NCBI GenBank assembly: GCA_002344525.1
Contig: DDTJ01000029.1
Span: 71,803-100,878 of the forward strand
Direction of reading: 5' to 3'
Length of the DNA: 29,076 nucleotides
From: Akkermansiaceae bacterium UBA2367
GTDB lineage: Bacteria > Verrucomicrobiota > Verrucomicrobiia > Verrucomicrobiales > DEV007
A program made the translations under genes and the position numbers. The notes beneath the pieces were generated by a model. The model was not told the DNA's origin. It saw only the letters and a program-made list of their open reading frames with translations, and searched no databases. This document shows, one piece after another, positions 22,595 through 29,076 of this stretch; the first letter of the stretch is position 1, and every line of letters starts with the position of its first letter.

Positions 22595-24004
22595 TCACGC
22601 CAAAATTTCCCGCACGACCCGCCCATGCACATCGGTCAGCCGGAAGTCCCGTCCTTGGTATCGATAGGTGAGCCGCTCGTGGTCGATGCCGAGAAGATGG
22701 AGCAGCGTCGCATTGAGATCATAGATATGCACCGGATCGGCGACGATGTTGTAGGAGAAATCGTCCGTCGCCCCGTGGGTGTGCCCGGCCTTGACCCCGG
22801 CACCCGCAAGCCAGAGGGTGAAGCAGCGGGGATGGTGGTCGCGCCCGTAGTTGTCCCGCGTCAGCTCGCCTTGGCTGTAGACGGTGCGTCCGAACTCCCC
22901 GCCCCAGATGACGAGGGTGTCGTCGAGGAGACCGCGCTGCTTCAGATCCGTCACCAGCGCGGCGGAGGGCTGGTCGGTATCGCGGCATTGGCCGCGGATC
23001 TGCTTGGGCAAGGCGTTGTGCTGGTCCCAGCCCATGTGGAAGAGCTGCACGAAGCGCACGTCGCGTTCGAGGAGGCGGCGGGCGAGGAGGCAGTTGTAGG
23101 CGTAGCTGCCGCGGACGCGGGCTTGGGGTCCGTAGAGGGCGAAGGTCGATTCCGGCTCGTCGGAGAGGTCGGTGGCGTCGGGCACGGAGGTCTGCATGCG
23201 GCTGGCCATCTCGTATTGGGCGATGCGCGTCAGCGTCTCGGGATCGCCGAGTTCGTCATGGGTGGCGCGGTTGATCGCGGCGATGGCGTCGAGGTTTCGC
23301 CGCCGCCCCGCCTCGTTTACGCCGGGCGGATTGTTCAGGAAGAGGACGGGATCGCCGGTGGAGAGGAATTTCACCCCCTGGTGCCGCGAGGGAAGGAAGC
23401 CGCTGCCCCAGAGCCGGTCGTAGAGCGGTTGGCAGTTCGGGCGTCCGCTCCCGCGCGAGAGGAGGACGACGAAGGCGGGGAGGTTCTCGTTGTCAGAGCC
23501 GAGCCCGTAGCTGATCCACGAGCCGAAGCTGGGCCGCCCCGCCTGCTCCGCGCCGGTCTGGAGGAAGGTGATCGCAGGATCGTGGTTGATCGCCTCGGTG
23601 TGCATTGATTTGATAAAGCAGACATCGTCGGTAATGGCGGCGAGGTGGGGGAGGAGTTCGCTCACCGTGGCCCCGGATTGGCCGTGTCGGGCGAACTGGA
23701 AGATCGAGGGGGCGACGGGGAAGCGGGTCTGGCCCGAGGTCATCGTCGTGAGCCGCTGCCCCTGCCGGATCGAGTCGGGCAGGTCTTCGTCGTAGCGTTT
23801 CGCCAGCTCCGGCTTGTGGTCGAAGAGGTCGATTTGCGAGGGAGCACCGGACTGGCAGAGGTAGACGACGCGGCGTGCCTTTGCGGCGGGAGCGGCGGAG
23901 GCTTGGCCGCGGAGGAGCGTTTCCAAAGCGATCGCGCCGAGGCCGAGACGGGAGGCTTGGCCGAGGAAGTGGCGGCGGGTGGCGGCGAAGGGTTGGGGCG
24001 TCAT
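22595..24004 (-). CDS. DUF1501 domain-containing protein, Tat-exported
   Basis: A 469-residue DUF1501 protein. The N-terminal T-R-R-H-F-L-G-Q-A-S with the following hydrophobic stretch is a Tat signal. The domain runs almost full length: V-Y-L-C-Q-S-G-A-P-S-Q-I-D-L-F-D-H-K-P, C-F-I-K-S-M-H-T-E-A-I-N-H-D-P-A, G-R-P-S-F-G-S-W, H-M-G-W-D-Q-H, W-G-G-E-F-G-R-T and D-H-H-P-R-C-F. The fold belongs to the alkaline-phosphatase/sulfatase superfamily, but activity is unproven. DUF1501 genes are typically paired with PSD1/DUF1553 genes, as here, where the partner lies upstream on the same strand with one lipoprotein gene between. The ATG at 24004 is chosen for the Tat motif; the 105 open codons upstream run through a palindromic element. 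Confidence 0.93.
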   Translation of the reverse strand: MTPQPFAATRRHFLGQASRLGLGAIALETLLRGQASAAPAAKARRVVYLCQSGAPSQIDLFDHKPELAKRYDEDLPDSIRQGQRLTTMTSGQTRFPVAPSIFQFARHGQSGATVSELLPHLAAITDDVCFIKSMHTEAINHDPAITFLQTGAEQAGRPSFGSWISYGLGSDNENLPAFVVLLSRGSGRPNCQPLYDRLWGSGFLPSRHQGVKFLSTGDPVLFLNNPPGVNEAGRRRNLDAIAAINRATHDELGDPETLTRIAQYEMASRMQTSVPDATDLSDEPESTFALYGPQARVRGSYAYNCLLARRLLERDVRFVQLFHMGWDQHNALPKQIRGQCRDTDQPSAALVTDLKQRGLLDDTLVIWGGEFGRTVYSQGELTRDNYGRDHHPRCFTLWLAGAGVKAGHTHGATDDFSYNIVADPVHIYDLNATLLHLLGIDHERLTYRYQGRDFRLTDVHGRVVREILA

Positions 24005-24034
24005 GGGATGGAGTTTGCGATTTCTGTTTGGCGA

Positions 24035-24106
24035 GGCGGCCGGGGCGGCCGCCCTACAGATGGCGGTTCGTGGCGACCCTGTAGGGCGGGCGGAAGGTCG
24101 CCCCGC
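24035..24106. repeat. REP/BIME-like element, copy E (GTAG feet facing inward)
   Basis: On the minus strand GTAG (24057-24054) precedes the hairpin GGCGGCC-GCCCC-GGCCGCC (24053-24035). On the plus strand GTAG (24081-24084) precedes a weaker hairpin centred on GGGCG (24088-24092) and CGCCC (24099-24103). The two feet are also complementary over CCCTACAG and CTGTAGGG. It lies between the lipoprotein gene and the DUF1501 gene. Confidence 0.6.
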
Positions 24107-24140
24107 GCCGCGTCCGCCGTTGGATTTTCGCGAATCAACG

Positions 24141-24614
24141 TCAATGGTCGGGCTTTTCCATTTTACTGGCTCGAAGGGGCCAAAATCCATCGATGGATTC
24201 GGGATAAAACGGGTAGTCGTCATGCCATGAGGTCTTTCCATCAGACCGATATAACAGCAGGTCTTCCCCATCGCGCTCAAGCAGCATGATTGGCCAATCT
24301 GTAAAAGGGTCAGAGACATCCATTTTTATTTCAATCAAACTGCCATTCAGAATGCTGAATGTGCCGTGAATGAAGTTGATGCCATAGCCCAACGTGTATA
24401 AATAGATTTTGGAATCTGCTTGAAGATGCAATTCGCATCGTTGGCCGCTTGGGGGCTCATCCCCATTCCAAGCGCTAAACACGACCTTATTTTTCTCATC
24501 AATAAGTGATGCAAGGGTCTCGACGGGTGATTCTTCAATCATCGGATGCGTTTCCCGTTCTGTGCATCCAACAAGAATGAGAAGACTTTGGAATAGGAGA
24601 GCGTATGTTTTCAT
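24141..24614 (-). CDS. Hypothetical lipoprotein
   Basis: A 157-residue protein with a lipoprotein signal: M-K-T-Y-A-L-L-F-Q-S-L-L-I-L-V-G-C with the lipobox cysteine at residue 17. The mature part is acidic and beta-rich, with no family that I recognise: V-V-F-S-A-W-N-G-D, a paired C-E-L-H-L-Q, G-T-F-S-I-L-N-G-S-L-I-E-I-K-M and a W/Y/F-rich end. It lies between PSD1 and DUF1501 on the same strand, where these partners usually adjoin. Its lower GC content and codon use differ from both neighbours, which suggests later insertion or different origin. A 21-bp gap separates it from the PSD1 stop. Confidence 0.7.
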   Translation of the reverse strand: MKTYALLFQSLLILVGCTERETHPMIEESPVETLASLIDEKNKVVFSAWNGDEPPSGQRCELHLQADSKIYLYTLGYGINFIHGTFSILNGSLIEIKMDVSDPFTDWPIMLLERDGEDLLLYRSDGKTSWHDDYPFYPESIDGFWPLRASKMEKPDH

Positions 24615-24635
24615 CTCTATCCGAACAGAGTTGAG

Positions 24636-27600
24636 TCAGGGAGGCGACAGGGTCTGGTCGAGATTCAGGAGAATCTCGGCGATCTCGGTCCAAGAAGCGA
24701 GTTCGACGGGATCCGCCGTCGTCGGGAAGGGCAGGGGAGCGATGCGCTCTTTCGCGAGGGCGGGCTCTTCGCTGTAGCGGATGCGGTGGTCGTCCAGAGC
24801 GGCGAGGAGGATTTCCGCCTCCGTCGACGAAGGATCGCGAAGGAGGAGCCTTTTCCACATCCGTGTGAGGCGTGAAGTGTCATCCGCGTCTCCATCGAGA
24901 ACACGCTCCGCAAAGGTGATCGCGGGCAGGGCGAAATTCGGATCGTTCAGGGTGACGAGGGCTTGCAGGGGCGTGTTCGTCGTCTCGCGGCCGACGGAGC
25001 AGGCCTCGCGCCCGGCGGCGTCGAAGAGGAGGAGATTCGGCGGCGGGACGCTGCGTTTCCACAGGGTGTAGAGGCTGCGGCGGAAGCGGCCTTCGCCGGT
25101 GTCGGGCTGGTAGCGGGTCGTGTTGCTGTTGACCCCGGCGACGGCCTCCCAGAGACCCTCGGGTTGCCAGGGCCGGGCGGGCGGGCCGCCGAGGCGCTCG
25201 ACGAGAAGACCGCCCGCGTGGAGGACCTGGTCGCGGATCGCGGGGGCGGGGAGGCGCTTGCGCGGACCTCGCGCGAGGAGGCGGTTTTGCGGGTCGATTT
25301 CGCGCCCCTCGGCGGTGCCAGCGGAATGGCGGCGGTAGGCTTCGGTGAGGGCGAGGCGGCGCACGAGGGCCTTCACGTCCCAGCCGCTTTCGACGAACTC
25401 GGCGGCGAGCCAGTCGAGCAATTCGGGATGGCTGGGCTGTTCCCCTTGGCGTCCGAAGTCCTCGGGCGTCGCGACGAGGCCGGTGCCGAAGAGCTGCTGC
25501 CAGATCCGGTTCACGACGATGCGTGCGGTGAGGGGATGGCGCGGATCGACGAGCCAGCGGGCGAGGGCGAGCCGGTCGCGCTTCGTGCCCTCGGGCAGCG
25601 GCAGATGGAGGAAGGCGGGAACGTCCGGCGTGACGAGTTCGCCGGGCCGGTCGTAGAGTCCGCGTTCGAGGACATGGGTGGGACGCGTTTCGCCGGGGCG
25701 CTCGCGCATGACCATGACGCGAGTGGTAGAGGCACGGCGGAGTTCCGCAAGGGCCTCGCGGAGCCGGTCGCGTTCGTTCCGGATTTCGACGAGGGCGGGC
25801 AGGGCGGCACTCTCGCGGAATTCTCGTCGGAGCGTTTCCTCGTCGTTCGCGAGGATGGCCTCGCGCAGGCTTTGAGCGATCTCCGTTTCTGGCGTAGCTC
25901 CGACGGCGAGACTGACGCGGAAACGACCGATGAACTGCTGCTCCTCGCGCGAGAGATAAGCGAGGGCGATTTCGAGTTCGTCGTCCGGGACGAAGGTCGC
26001 GGCCTCGGCGAGGGTGAAGACGGCGGAGACCGGCTCGACGCGCCCCCCGCCGACGGACCAGCCGCTGAGGGGATCGCCGTCGATGGCAGCGGAAATGTCG
26101 CGTCCCGGCGTGGCGGCGGTCGCGGTGGCGGAGCGGATTTCGAGGGGTGTGCCGTTCCGTTTCACGATCAGTTCCGAGAGATGGAAATCGCCGTCGAAGC
26201 TCCGCGCGAGCGAGCCTCCGGTGAGATCGGGATGAGGAAGCGCCTCGACCCGGACTGCGGCGAAGGAGAAGGGCGCGGCGGTTTTCAGCGAGAGGCGGTG
26301 GGTGTCGTTGAGCGGATTCGCCCCGCCGAAAAGCAGGGAGCGGTCGGGCAGGGGCGTGAAGGTGGATCCGGGCGAATCGCCTTTCACGGAGACCGGTTCC
26401 GCGACGAGCCAGTGGCCGCCTTGGTCGAGGATGGCGCGAAGCTCGCCACGCCAGGTGGAGAATTCGTCGGTGAGGGCGTCCGCCACTTTGGCAAGGGCGT
26501 TTTCTTGTTCTGTCAGGGATCCTTCGGCGGAGCGGATGCGTTCCTCGAAACCGGGGAGCGAGATTTCCAGATCGGGGGCGGCGGTGGGATCGACGCCATC
26601 GACGCCGTTTTCCTCGATGTTGTTGAAGAAGGCGGCGAGTTGGAAGAATTCGCGCTGCGAGAGTGGGTCGAACTTGTGGTCGTGGCAGCGGGCGCAGCCA
26701 GCGGTGAGCCCCATCCAGACGGTCGCGGTCGTCTCGACGCGATCGATGACGTATTCGGTGCGGTATTCCTCCTCGATCGCCCCGGCCTCGGCGTTGAGGC
26801 GGTGGTTACGGTTGAAGCCGGTGGCGAGGAGCTGCTCCGCCGTGGGCGAGGGGAGGAGGTCGCCGGCGAGTTGTTCGAGGGTGAAGCGGTCGAAGGGCGT
26901 GTTGTCATTGAAGGCCGCAACGACCCAGTCGCGCCAAGCCCACATGGAGCGGAGGTTGTCCTTTTGGTAGCCGTGGGTATCGGCGTAGCGCGCCGCTTCG
27001 AGCCAATCCCAAGCCATGCGCTCACCGTAGCGCGGACTGGCGAGGAGGAGGTCGAGGGCCGCGCCGAAATCGCCCTCGGCGAGGAAGCGTTCGACCTCGG
27101 CGGGTTCGGTCGGCAGGCCAGTGAGGTCGAGGGCGGCGCGGCGCAACCAGACAGCGGGATCGGCGGGCGGCGCGGGTTCGATTCCCGTGTCGGCGAGGCG
27201 ATGGAGGAGAAAGGCGTCGATGGGATCGACTTCCCGTCCGGTCGTGGGCGCGGGAGGGCGCACCACCGGCTCGAAGGCCCAATGCCCCTGCCATGCGGCC
27301 CCTTCCGCGACCCAGCGGGAGAGGATTTCCTTCTCGGTGGCGGTGAGTTGTTTCGGGTAGTCCGATGGCGGCATGGCCTCGTCGCGGTGGGGGGTGGAAA
27401 CGCGGTGGACGAGTTCGCTTGCCTCAGGGGCGCCGGGGGCGACGACGAGCAGGCCGCTGTCCGTTTCCTGTTTCAGCGAGGCTTCCTCGTCGAGCCGCAA
27501 CCCGGCCTTGCGCGAGGTCGCGTCGGGGCCGTGGCAGTGGAAGCATTTGTCCGAGAGGATGGGGAGGACGTCGCGCTGGAAGCGCAAGGGTTCCGCCGCA

Positions 27601-27662
27601 CCCAAGGGCAAGGCGAGCGCGATCCACGCGGGGGCGGCGAGGGGACGGAAGGGGGGAGTCAC
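24636..27662 (-). CDS. PSD1 (planctomycete cytochrome C + DUF1549 + DUF1553) secreted protein
   Basis: A 1008-residue multidomain protein. The start is GTG at 27662, since the only nearby ATG upstream hits a stop. A signal peptide (residues 1-22) precedes a PSCyt1 cytochrome-like domain with C40-x-x-C43-H44 (C-F-H-C-H-G-P-D). DUF1549 spans about 145-350 (A-L-D-L-T-G-L-P, W-L-E-A-A-R-Y-A-D-T-H-G-Y) and has a second C323-x-x-C326-H327 (G-C-A-R-C-H-D-H-K-F-D). A middle beta-rich region follows, then DUF1553 from about 690 (R-x-x-L-A-R-W-L, N-R-I-W-Q-Q-L-F-G, F-G-x-Q-G-E-x-P-S-H-P). Heme is likely bound at one or both motifs. Such genes are hallmarks of Planctomycetota and Verrucomicrobiota and are thought to serve polysaccharide or sulfated-substrate use; no activity is proven. 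It leads a cluster with the lipoprotein and DUF1501 genes, divergent from the XylR-type regulator. Confidence 0.95.
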   Translation of the reverse strand: MTPPFRPLAAPAWIALALPLGAAEPLRFQRDVLPILSDKCFHCHGPDATSRKAGLRLDEEASLKQETDSGLLVVAPGAPEASELVHRVSTPHRDEAMPPSDYPKQLTATEKEILSRWVAEGAAWQGHWAFEPVVRPPAPTTGREVDPIDAFLLHRLADTGIEPAPPADPAVWLRRAALDLTGLPTEPAEVERFLAEGDFGAALDLLLASPRYGERMAWDWLEAARYADTHGYQKDNLRSMWAWRDWVVAAFNDNTPFDRFTLEQLAGDLLPSPTAEQLLATGFNRNHRLNAEAGAIEEEYRTEYVIDRVETTATVWMGLTAGCARCHDHKFDPLSQREFFQLAAFFNNIEENGVDGVDPTAAPDLEISLPGFEERIRSAEGSLTEQENALAKVADALTDEFSTWRGELRAILDQGGHWLVAEPVSVKGDSPGSTFTPLPDRSLLFGGANPLNDTHRLSLKTAAPFSFAAVRVEALPHPDLTGGSLARSFDGDFHLSELIVKRNGTPLEIRSATATAATPGRDISAAIDGDPLSGWSVGGGRVEPVSAVFTLAEAATFVPDDELEIALAYLSREEQQFIGRFRVSLAVGATPETEIAQSLREAILANDEETLRREFRESAALPALVEIRNERDRLREALAELRRASTTRVMVMRERPGETRPTHVLERGLYDRPGELVTPDVPAFLHLPLPEGTKRDRLALARWLVDPRHPLTARIVVNRIWQQLFGTGLVATPEDFGRQGEQPSHPELLDWLAAEFVESGWDVKALVRRLALTEAYRRHSAGTAEGREIDPQNRLLARGPRKRLPAPAIRDQVLHAGGLLVERLGGPPARPWQPEGLWEAVAGVNSNTTRYQPDTGEGRFRRSLYTLWKRSVPPPNLLLFDAAGREACSVGRETTNTPLQALVTLNDPNFALPAITFAERVLDGDADDTSRLTRMWKRLLLRDPSSTEAEILLAALDDHRIRYSEEPALAKERIAPLPFPTTADPVELASWTEIAEILLNLDQTLSPP

Positions 27663-27664
27663 AC

Positions 27665-27735
27665 GGGTGATTCTGACATGGTGGAGATCGCGAGGGAAGC
27701 CTCGATCCTGTCTTGACCTACGGGGGTGATTCTGA
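27665..27735. promoter_or_regulatory. Candidate operator: 12-bp direct repeat in the PSD1/XylR divergent region
   Basis: GGGTGATTCTGA occurs exactly at 27665-27676 and at 27724-27735, 59 bases apart. The proximal copy lies right at the GTG start of the PSD1 gene, the other between the divergent promoters. An exact 12-base repeat in a 199-bp gap is unlikely by chance, and AraC/XylR proteins often bind direct half-sites. The assignment to this regulator is inference. Confidence 0.45.
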
Positions 27736-27769
27736 AAAGATATGTTTTTGCGTCACTTTCACATCTCCC

Positions 27770-27847
27770 ACTCCTTACTCTTACCTCTTACTCGAAATCG
27801 GGGATCTCTGCGACGTTCGGATTGAGTAAGAGGTAAGAGTAAGGAGT
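27770..27847. repeat. 24-bp perfect inverted repeat before the XylR-type gene
   Basis: Positions 27770-27793 and 27824-27847 are exact reverse complements separated by 30 bases. The arms are built from short TTACTC/TTACCTC units. In RNA they would form a very stable hairpin ending 15 bases before the ATG; the ribosome binding site GGAGG (27849-27853) begins one base after the stem. A partial third copy begins at 29063. Confidence 0.9.
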
Positions 27848-27861
27848 AGGAGGTAAGAAAT

Positions 27862-29040
27862 ATGAACAGAACGAAACTTCACGAAACCTCCCCGCCAAAA
27901 CGCGTCGCGATCCTCGTCGAGACGGGGCGGTCCTATCCCCGCGCCATCCTCAAGGGAGTGCGCCGCTATCTCGCCGAGCACGTCCCTTGGGCGACTTGGG
28001 TCGGTGGCCATTCCCCGGCAGGCCGGGTGCCCGGCTGGCTCAAGAGCTGGAAGGGCGACGGCGTCCTCGTGCAGACCTTCACTGCAGAGATGGCCGAAAC
28101 CTTGGAGAAGGCGAAAATCCCCGCCGTGGAGTTGCGTTCGCGACGACACCATCCCCTGCGCCCTTTCGTCGGATGCGACAACCGCGAGGTGGGTGCGTTG
28201 GTGGCGCGGCATTTCCTGGATCGTGGCTACGAGCATTTTGCCGCCCTTTCCCTGATGAGCGAGGATTTCTTCCGCGAACGGACGGAGAACTTCGCGAACC
28301 TGCTCCGCGCCTCGGGACGGGATTGTGCGAATTTGCCGCCCCTTCGCTCCGAGCGCATCGACGACTACGAGGCTTGGCAGGAGCGGCTCATCGAAGGGCT
28401 CTCCGCTTTGCCGAAACCGCTCGCGGTCCTCGCCGCGAACGACCAGGCCGGGGTCCATGTCCTCGACGCCTGCCGCCGCGCCGGTTTCGCTGTGCCCGAC
28501 GAGGTCGCCGTCGTCGGATGCGAGAACGACGAGACCCTGTGCGAATTCGCCGTGCCGGAAATGTCGAGCGTGCGTTTCCACGGCGAGGCGGTGGGCTACG
28601 AGGCGGCGCGCCTCCTCGACCGGCTCATGCGCGGCGGGGCGAGGCCACCGCATCCCATCCTGCTGCCGCCTATGGGGATCGTGACGCGCGAGTCCTCCGA
28701 CGATTTTGCCATCCGTGACGGTCTCGTGATCCGGGCGGTGCGCCTGATGCGGGAGCATCTCGCCAACGGGATCGATGTCGGCGGTCTCGCGAAGCGGCTC
28801 GGCTGCGCGAGGAGCACGCTGGAGCGGCGCATGAAGGCCGCGCTCGGACGAAGCCCCGGCGAGGAGTTGCAGCGCCTCCGCCTGCGCCGGGTCGAGTCCT
28901 TTCTGGTTCAGACCGATCTCACGGTGGAGGCGGTCGCCTCCTTGGTTGGAATCGCCCAAGCGACTCATCTTCACGCTGTCTTCCGGGCGAAGTATGGGGT
29001 GACGCCTGCGGTATACCGGAGGCGGTTTCGGGTGGGGTGA
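27862..29040 (+). CDS. XylR-type transcriptional regulator (LacI-like sensor + AraC HTH)
   Basis: A 392-residue regulator. Residues 13-285 form a LacI/ribose-binding-like sensor, with R-V-A-I-L-V-E-T-G-R-S-Y-P-R-A-I-L-K-G-V at the start, V-G-C-D-N-R-E-V-G-A-L-V-A-R-H-F, L-A-A-N-D-Q-A-G-V-H-V-L-D-A-C, and V-A-V-V-G-C-E-N-D; this region should bind a sugar. Residues from about 290 are an AraC-type domain with two helix-turn-helix units: I-D-V-G-G-L-A-K-R-L-G-C-A-R-S-T-L-E-R-R and V-E-A-V-A-S-L-V-G-I-A-Q-A-T-H-L-H-A-V-F. The domain order matches XylR/xylose-operon activators common in Verrucomicrobiota. It is divergent from the PSD1 cluster and probably controls it. The GGAGG eight bases before the ATG supports the start; the adjoining inverted repeat may affect translation. 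Confidence 0.93.
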   Translation: MNRTKLHETSPPKRVAILVETGRSYPRAILKGVRRYLAEHVPWATWVGGHSPAGRVPGWLKSWKGDGVLVQTFTAEMAETLEKAKIPAVELRSRRHHPLRPFVGCDNREVGALVARHFLDRGYEHFAALSLMSEDFFRERTENFANLLRASGRDCANLPPLRSERIDDYEAWQERLIEGLSALPKPLAVLAANDQAGVHVLDACRRAGFAVPDEVAVVGCENDETLCEFAVPEMSSVRFHGEAVGYEAARLLDRLMRGGARPPHPILLPPMGIVTRESSDDFAIRDGLVIRAVRLMREHLANGIDVGGLAKRLGCARSTLERRMKAALGRSPGEELQRLRLRRVESFLVQTDLTVEAVASLVGIAQATHLHAVFRAKYGVTPAVYRRRFRVG

Positions 29041-29062
29041 ACTTTCCTTGCTCTCACCTCTT

Positions 29063-29076
29063 ACTCCTTACTCTTA
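29063..29076 (+). repeat. Partial copy of the XylR-flanking repeat, cut by the window end
   Basis: ACTCCTTACTCTTA matches the first 14 bases of the left arm at 27770-27783, in the same orientation, 22 bases after the XylR-type gene's stop. The window ends inside the match, so its full length is unknown. Confidence 0.6.

Noticed and set aside
27172..27188. tRNA T-arm-like string (GCGGG-TTCGATT-CCCGT)
   Set aside because: It lies in the PSD1 coding sequence, and no matching acceptor stem, D-arm or anticodon arm is present in the preceding 60 bases.
24963..27716. Plus-strand open frame of 917 codons opposite the PSD1 gene
   Set aside because: It is the antisense shadow of a clearly conserved protein in high-GC DNA; its translation is low-complexity Gly/Glu/Ala/Arg-rich with no motif.

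Overview
The window looks like chromosomal DNA from a high-GC member of the Verrucomicrobiota, with Planctomycetota as the main alternative. The grounds are a PSD1-type protein (cytochrome-like CxxCH + DUF1549 + DUF1553) encoded with a DUF1501 protein, ThuA and PQQ-like beta-propeller secreted proteins with the 'W-x-R-F-R-G-P-D-G' start, a XylR-type (LacI-like sensor + AraC HTH) regulator, and repeated GCGAAT intergenic elements. No rRNA, tRNA, CRISPR array, transposase or integrase was seen. Taxonomy is inferred from gene content only.

Left part (1-7.8 kb): a secreted PHP-domain phosphoesterase-like protein, a PPK2 polyphosphate kinase, and a tightly packed minus-strand operon of MocR-type regulator, ketopantoate-reductase-like enzyme and 2-dehydro-3-deoxygalactonokinase. 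The MocR gene is divergent from a small DUF2917 protein, and an 11-bp inverted repeat lies between them. Then come a ThuA protein and, convergent to it, a fuconolactonase-type amidohydrolase. Several of these point to sugar-acid metabolism.

Middle (7.8-15.1 kb): an unusual secreted fusion of a VanX-type D-Ala-D-Ala dipeptidase with a PQQ-like propeller, divergent from a stand-alone propeller protein that is translationally coupled to panC. A ParE/antitoxin pair and a small membrane protein follow, then nadB. PanC (pantothenate) and NadB (NAD) are the housekeeping cofactor genes here.

Right-middle (15.1-22.6 kb): a secreted protein with a possible double-psi barrel, a small winged-helix-like protein divergent from an FRG-domain protein across an AT-rich gap, a DUF533/TerB-like protein carrying five 63-bp in-frame repeats, a short RlmB-like rRNA methyltransferase, an SDR oxidoreductase, a Tat-exported alkaline phosphatase and a PGPGW membrane protein.

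Right end (22.6-29.1 kb): a minus-strand PSD1 - lipoprotein - DUF1501 cluster, divergent from the XylR-type regulator, which is the obvious candidate controller.

The most interesting non-coding signal is a set of intergenic palindromic elements whose hairpins carry a GTAG tetranucleotide at the foot (15.1, 15.2, 16.46, 20.5 and 24.05 kb). Several are arranged as inverted pairs, like REP/BIME elements mobilised by RAYT transposases. The two best copies differ by paired changes that preserve the stem. A second signal is a 24-bp perfect inverted repeat beside the ribosome binding site of the XylR-type gene, with part of the same sequence recurring just after that gene.
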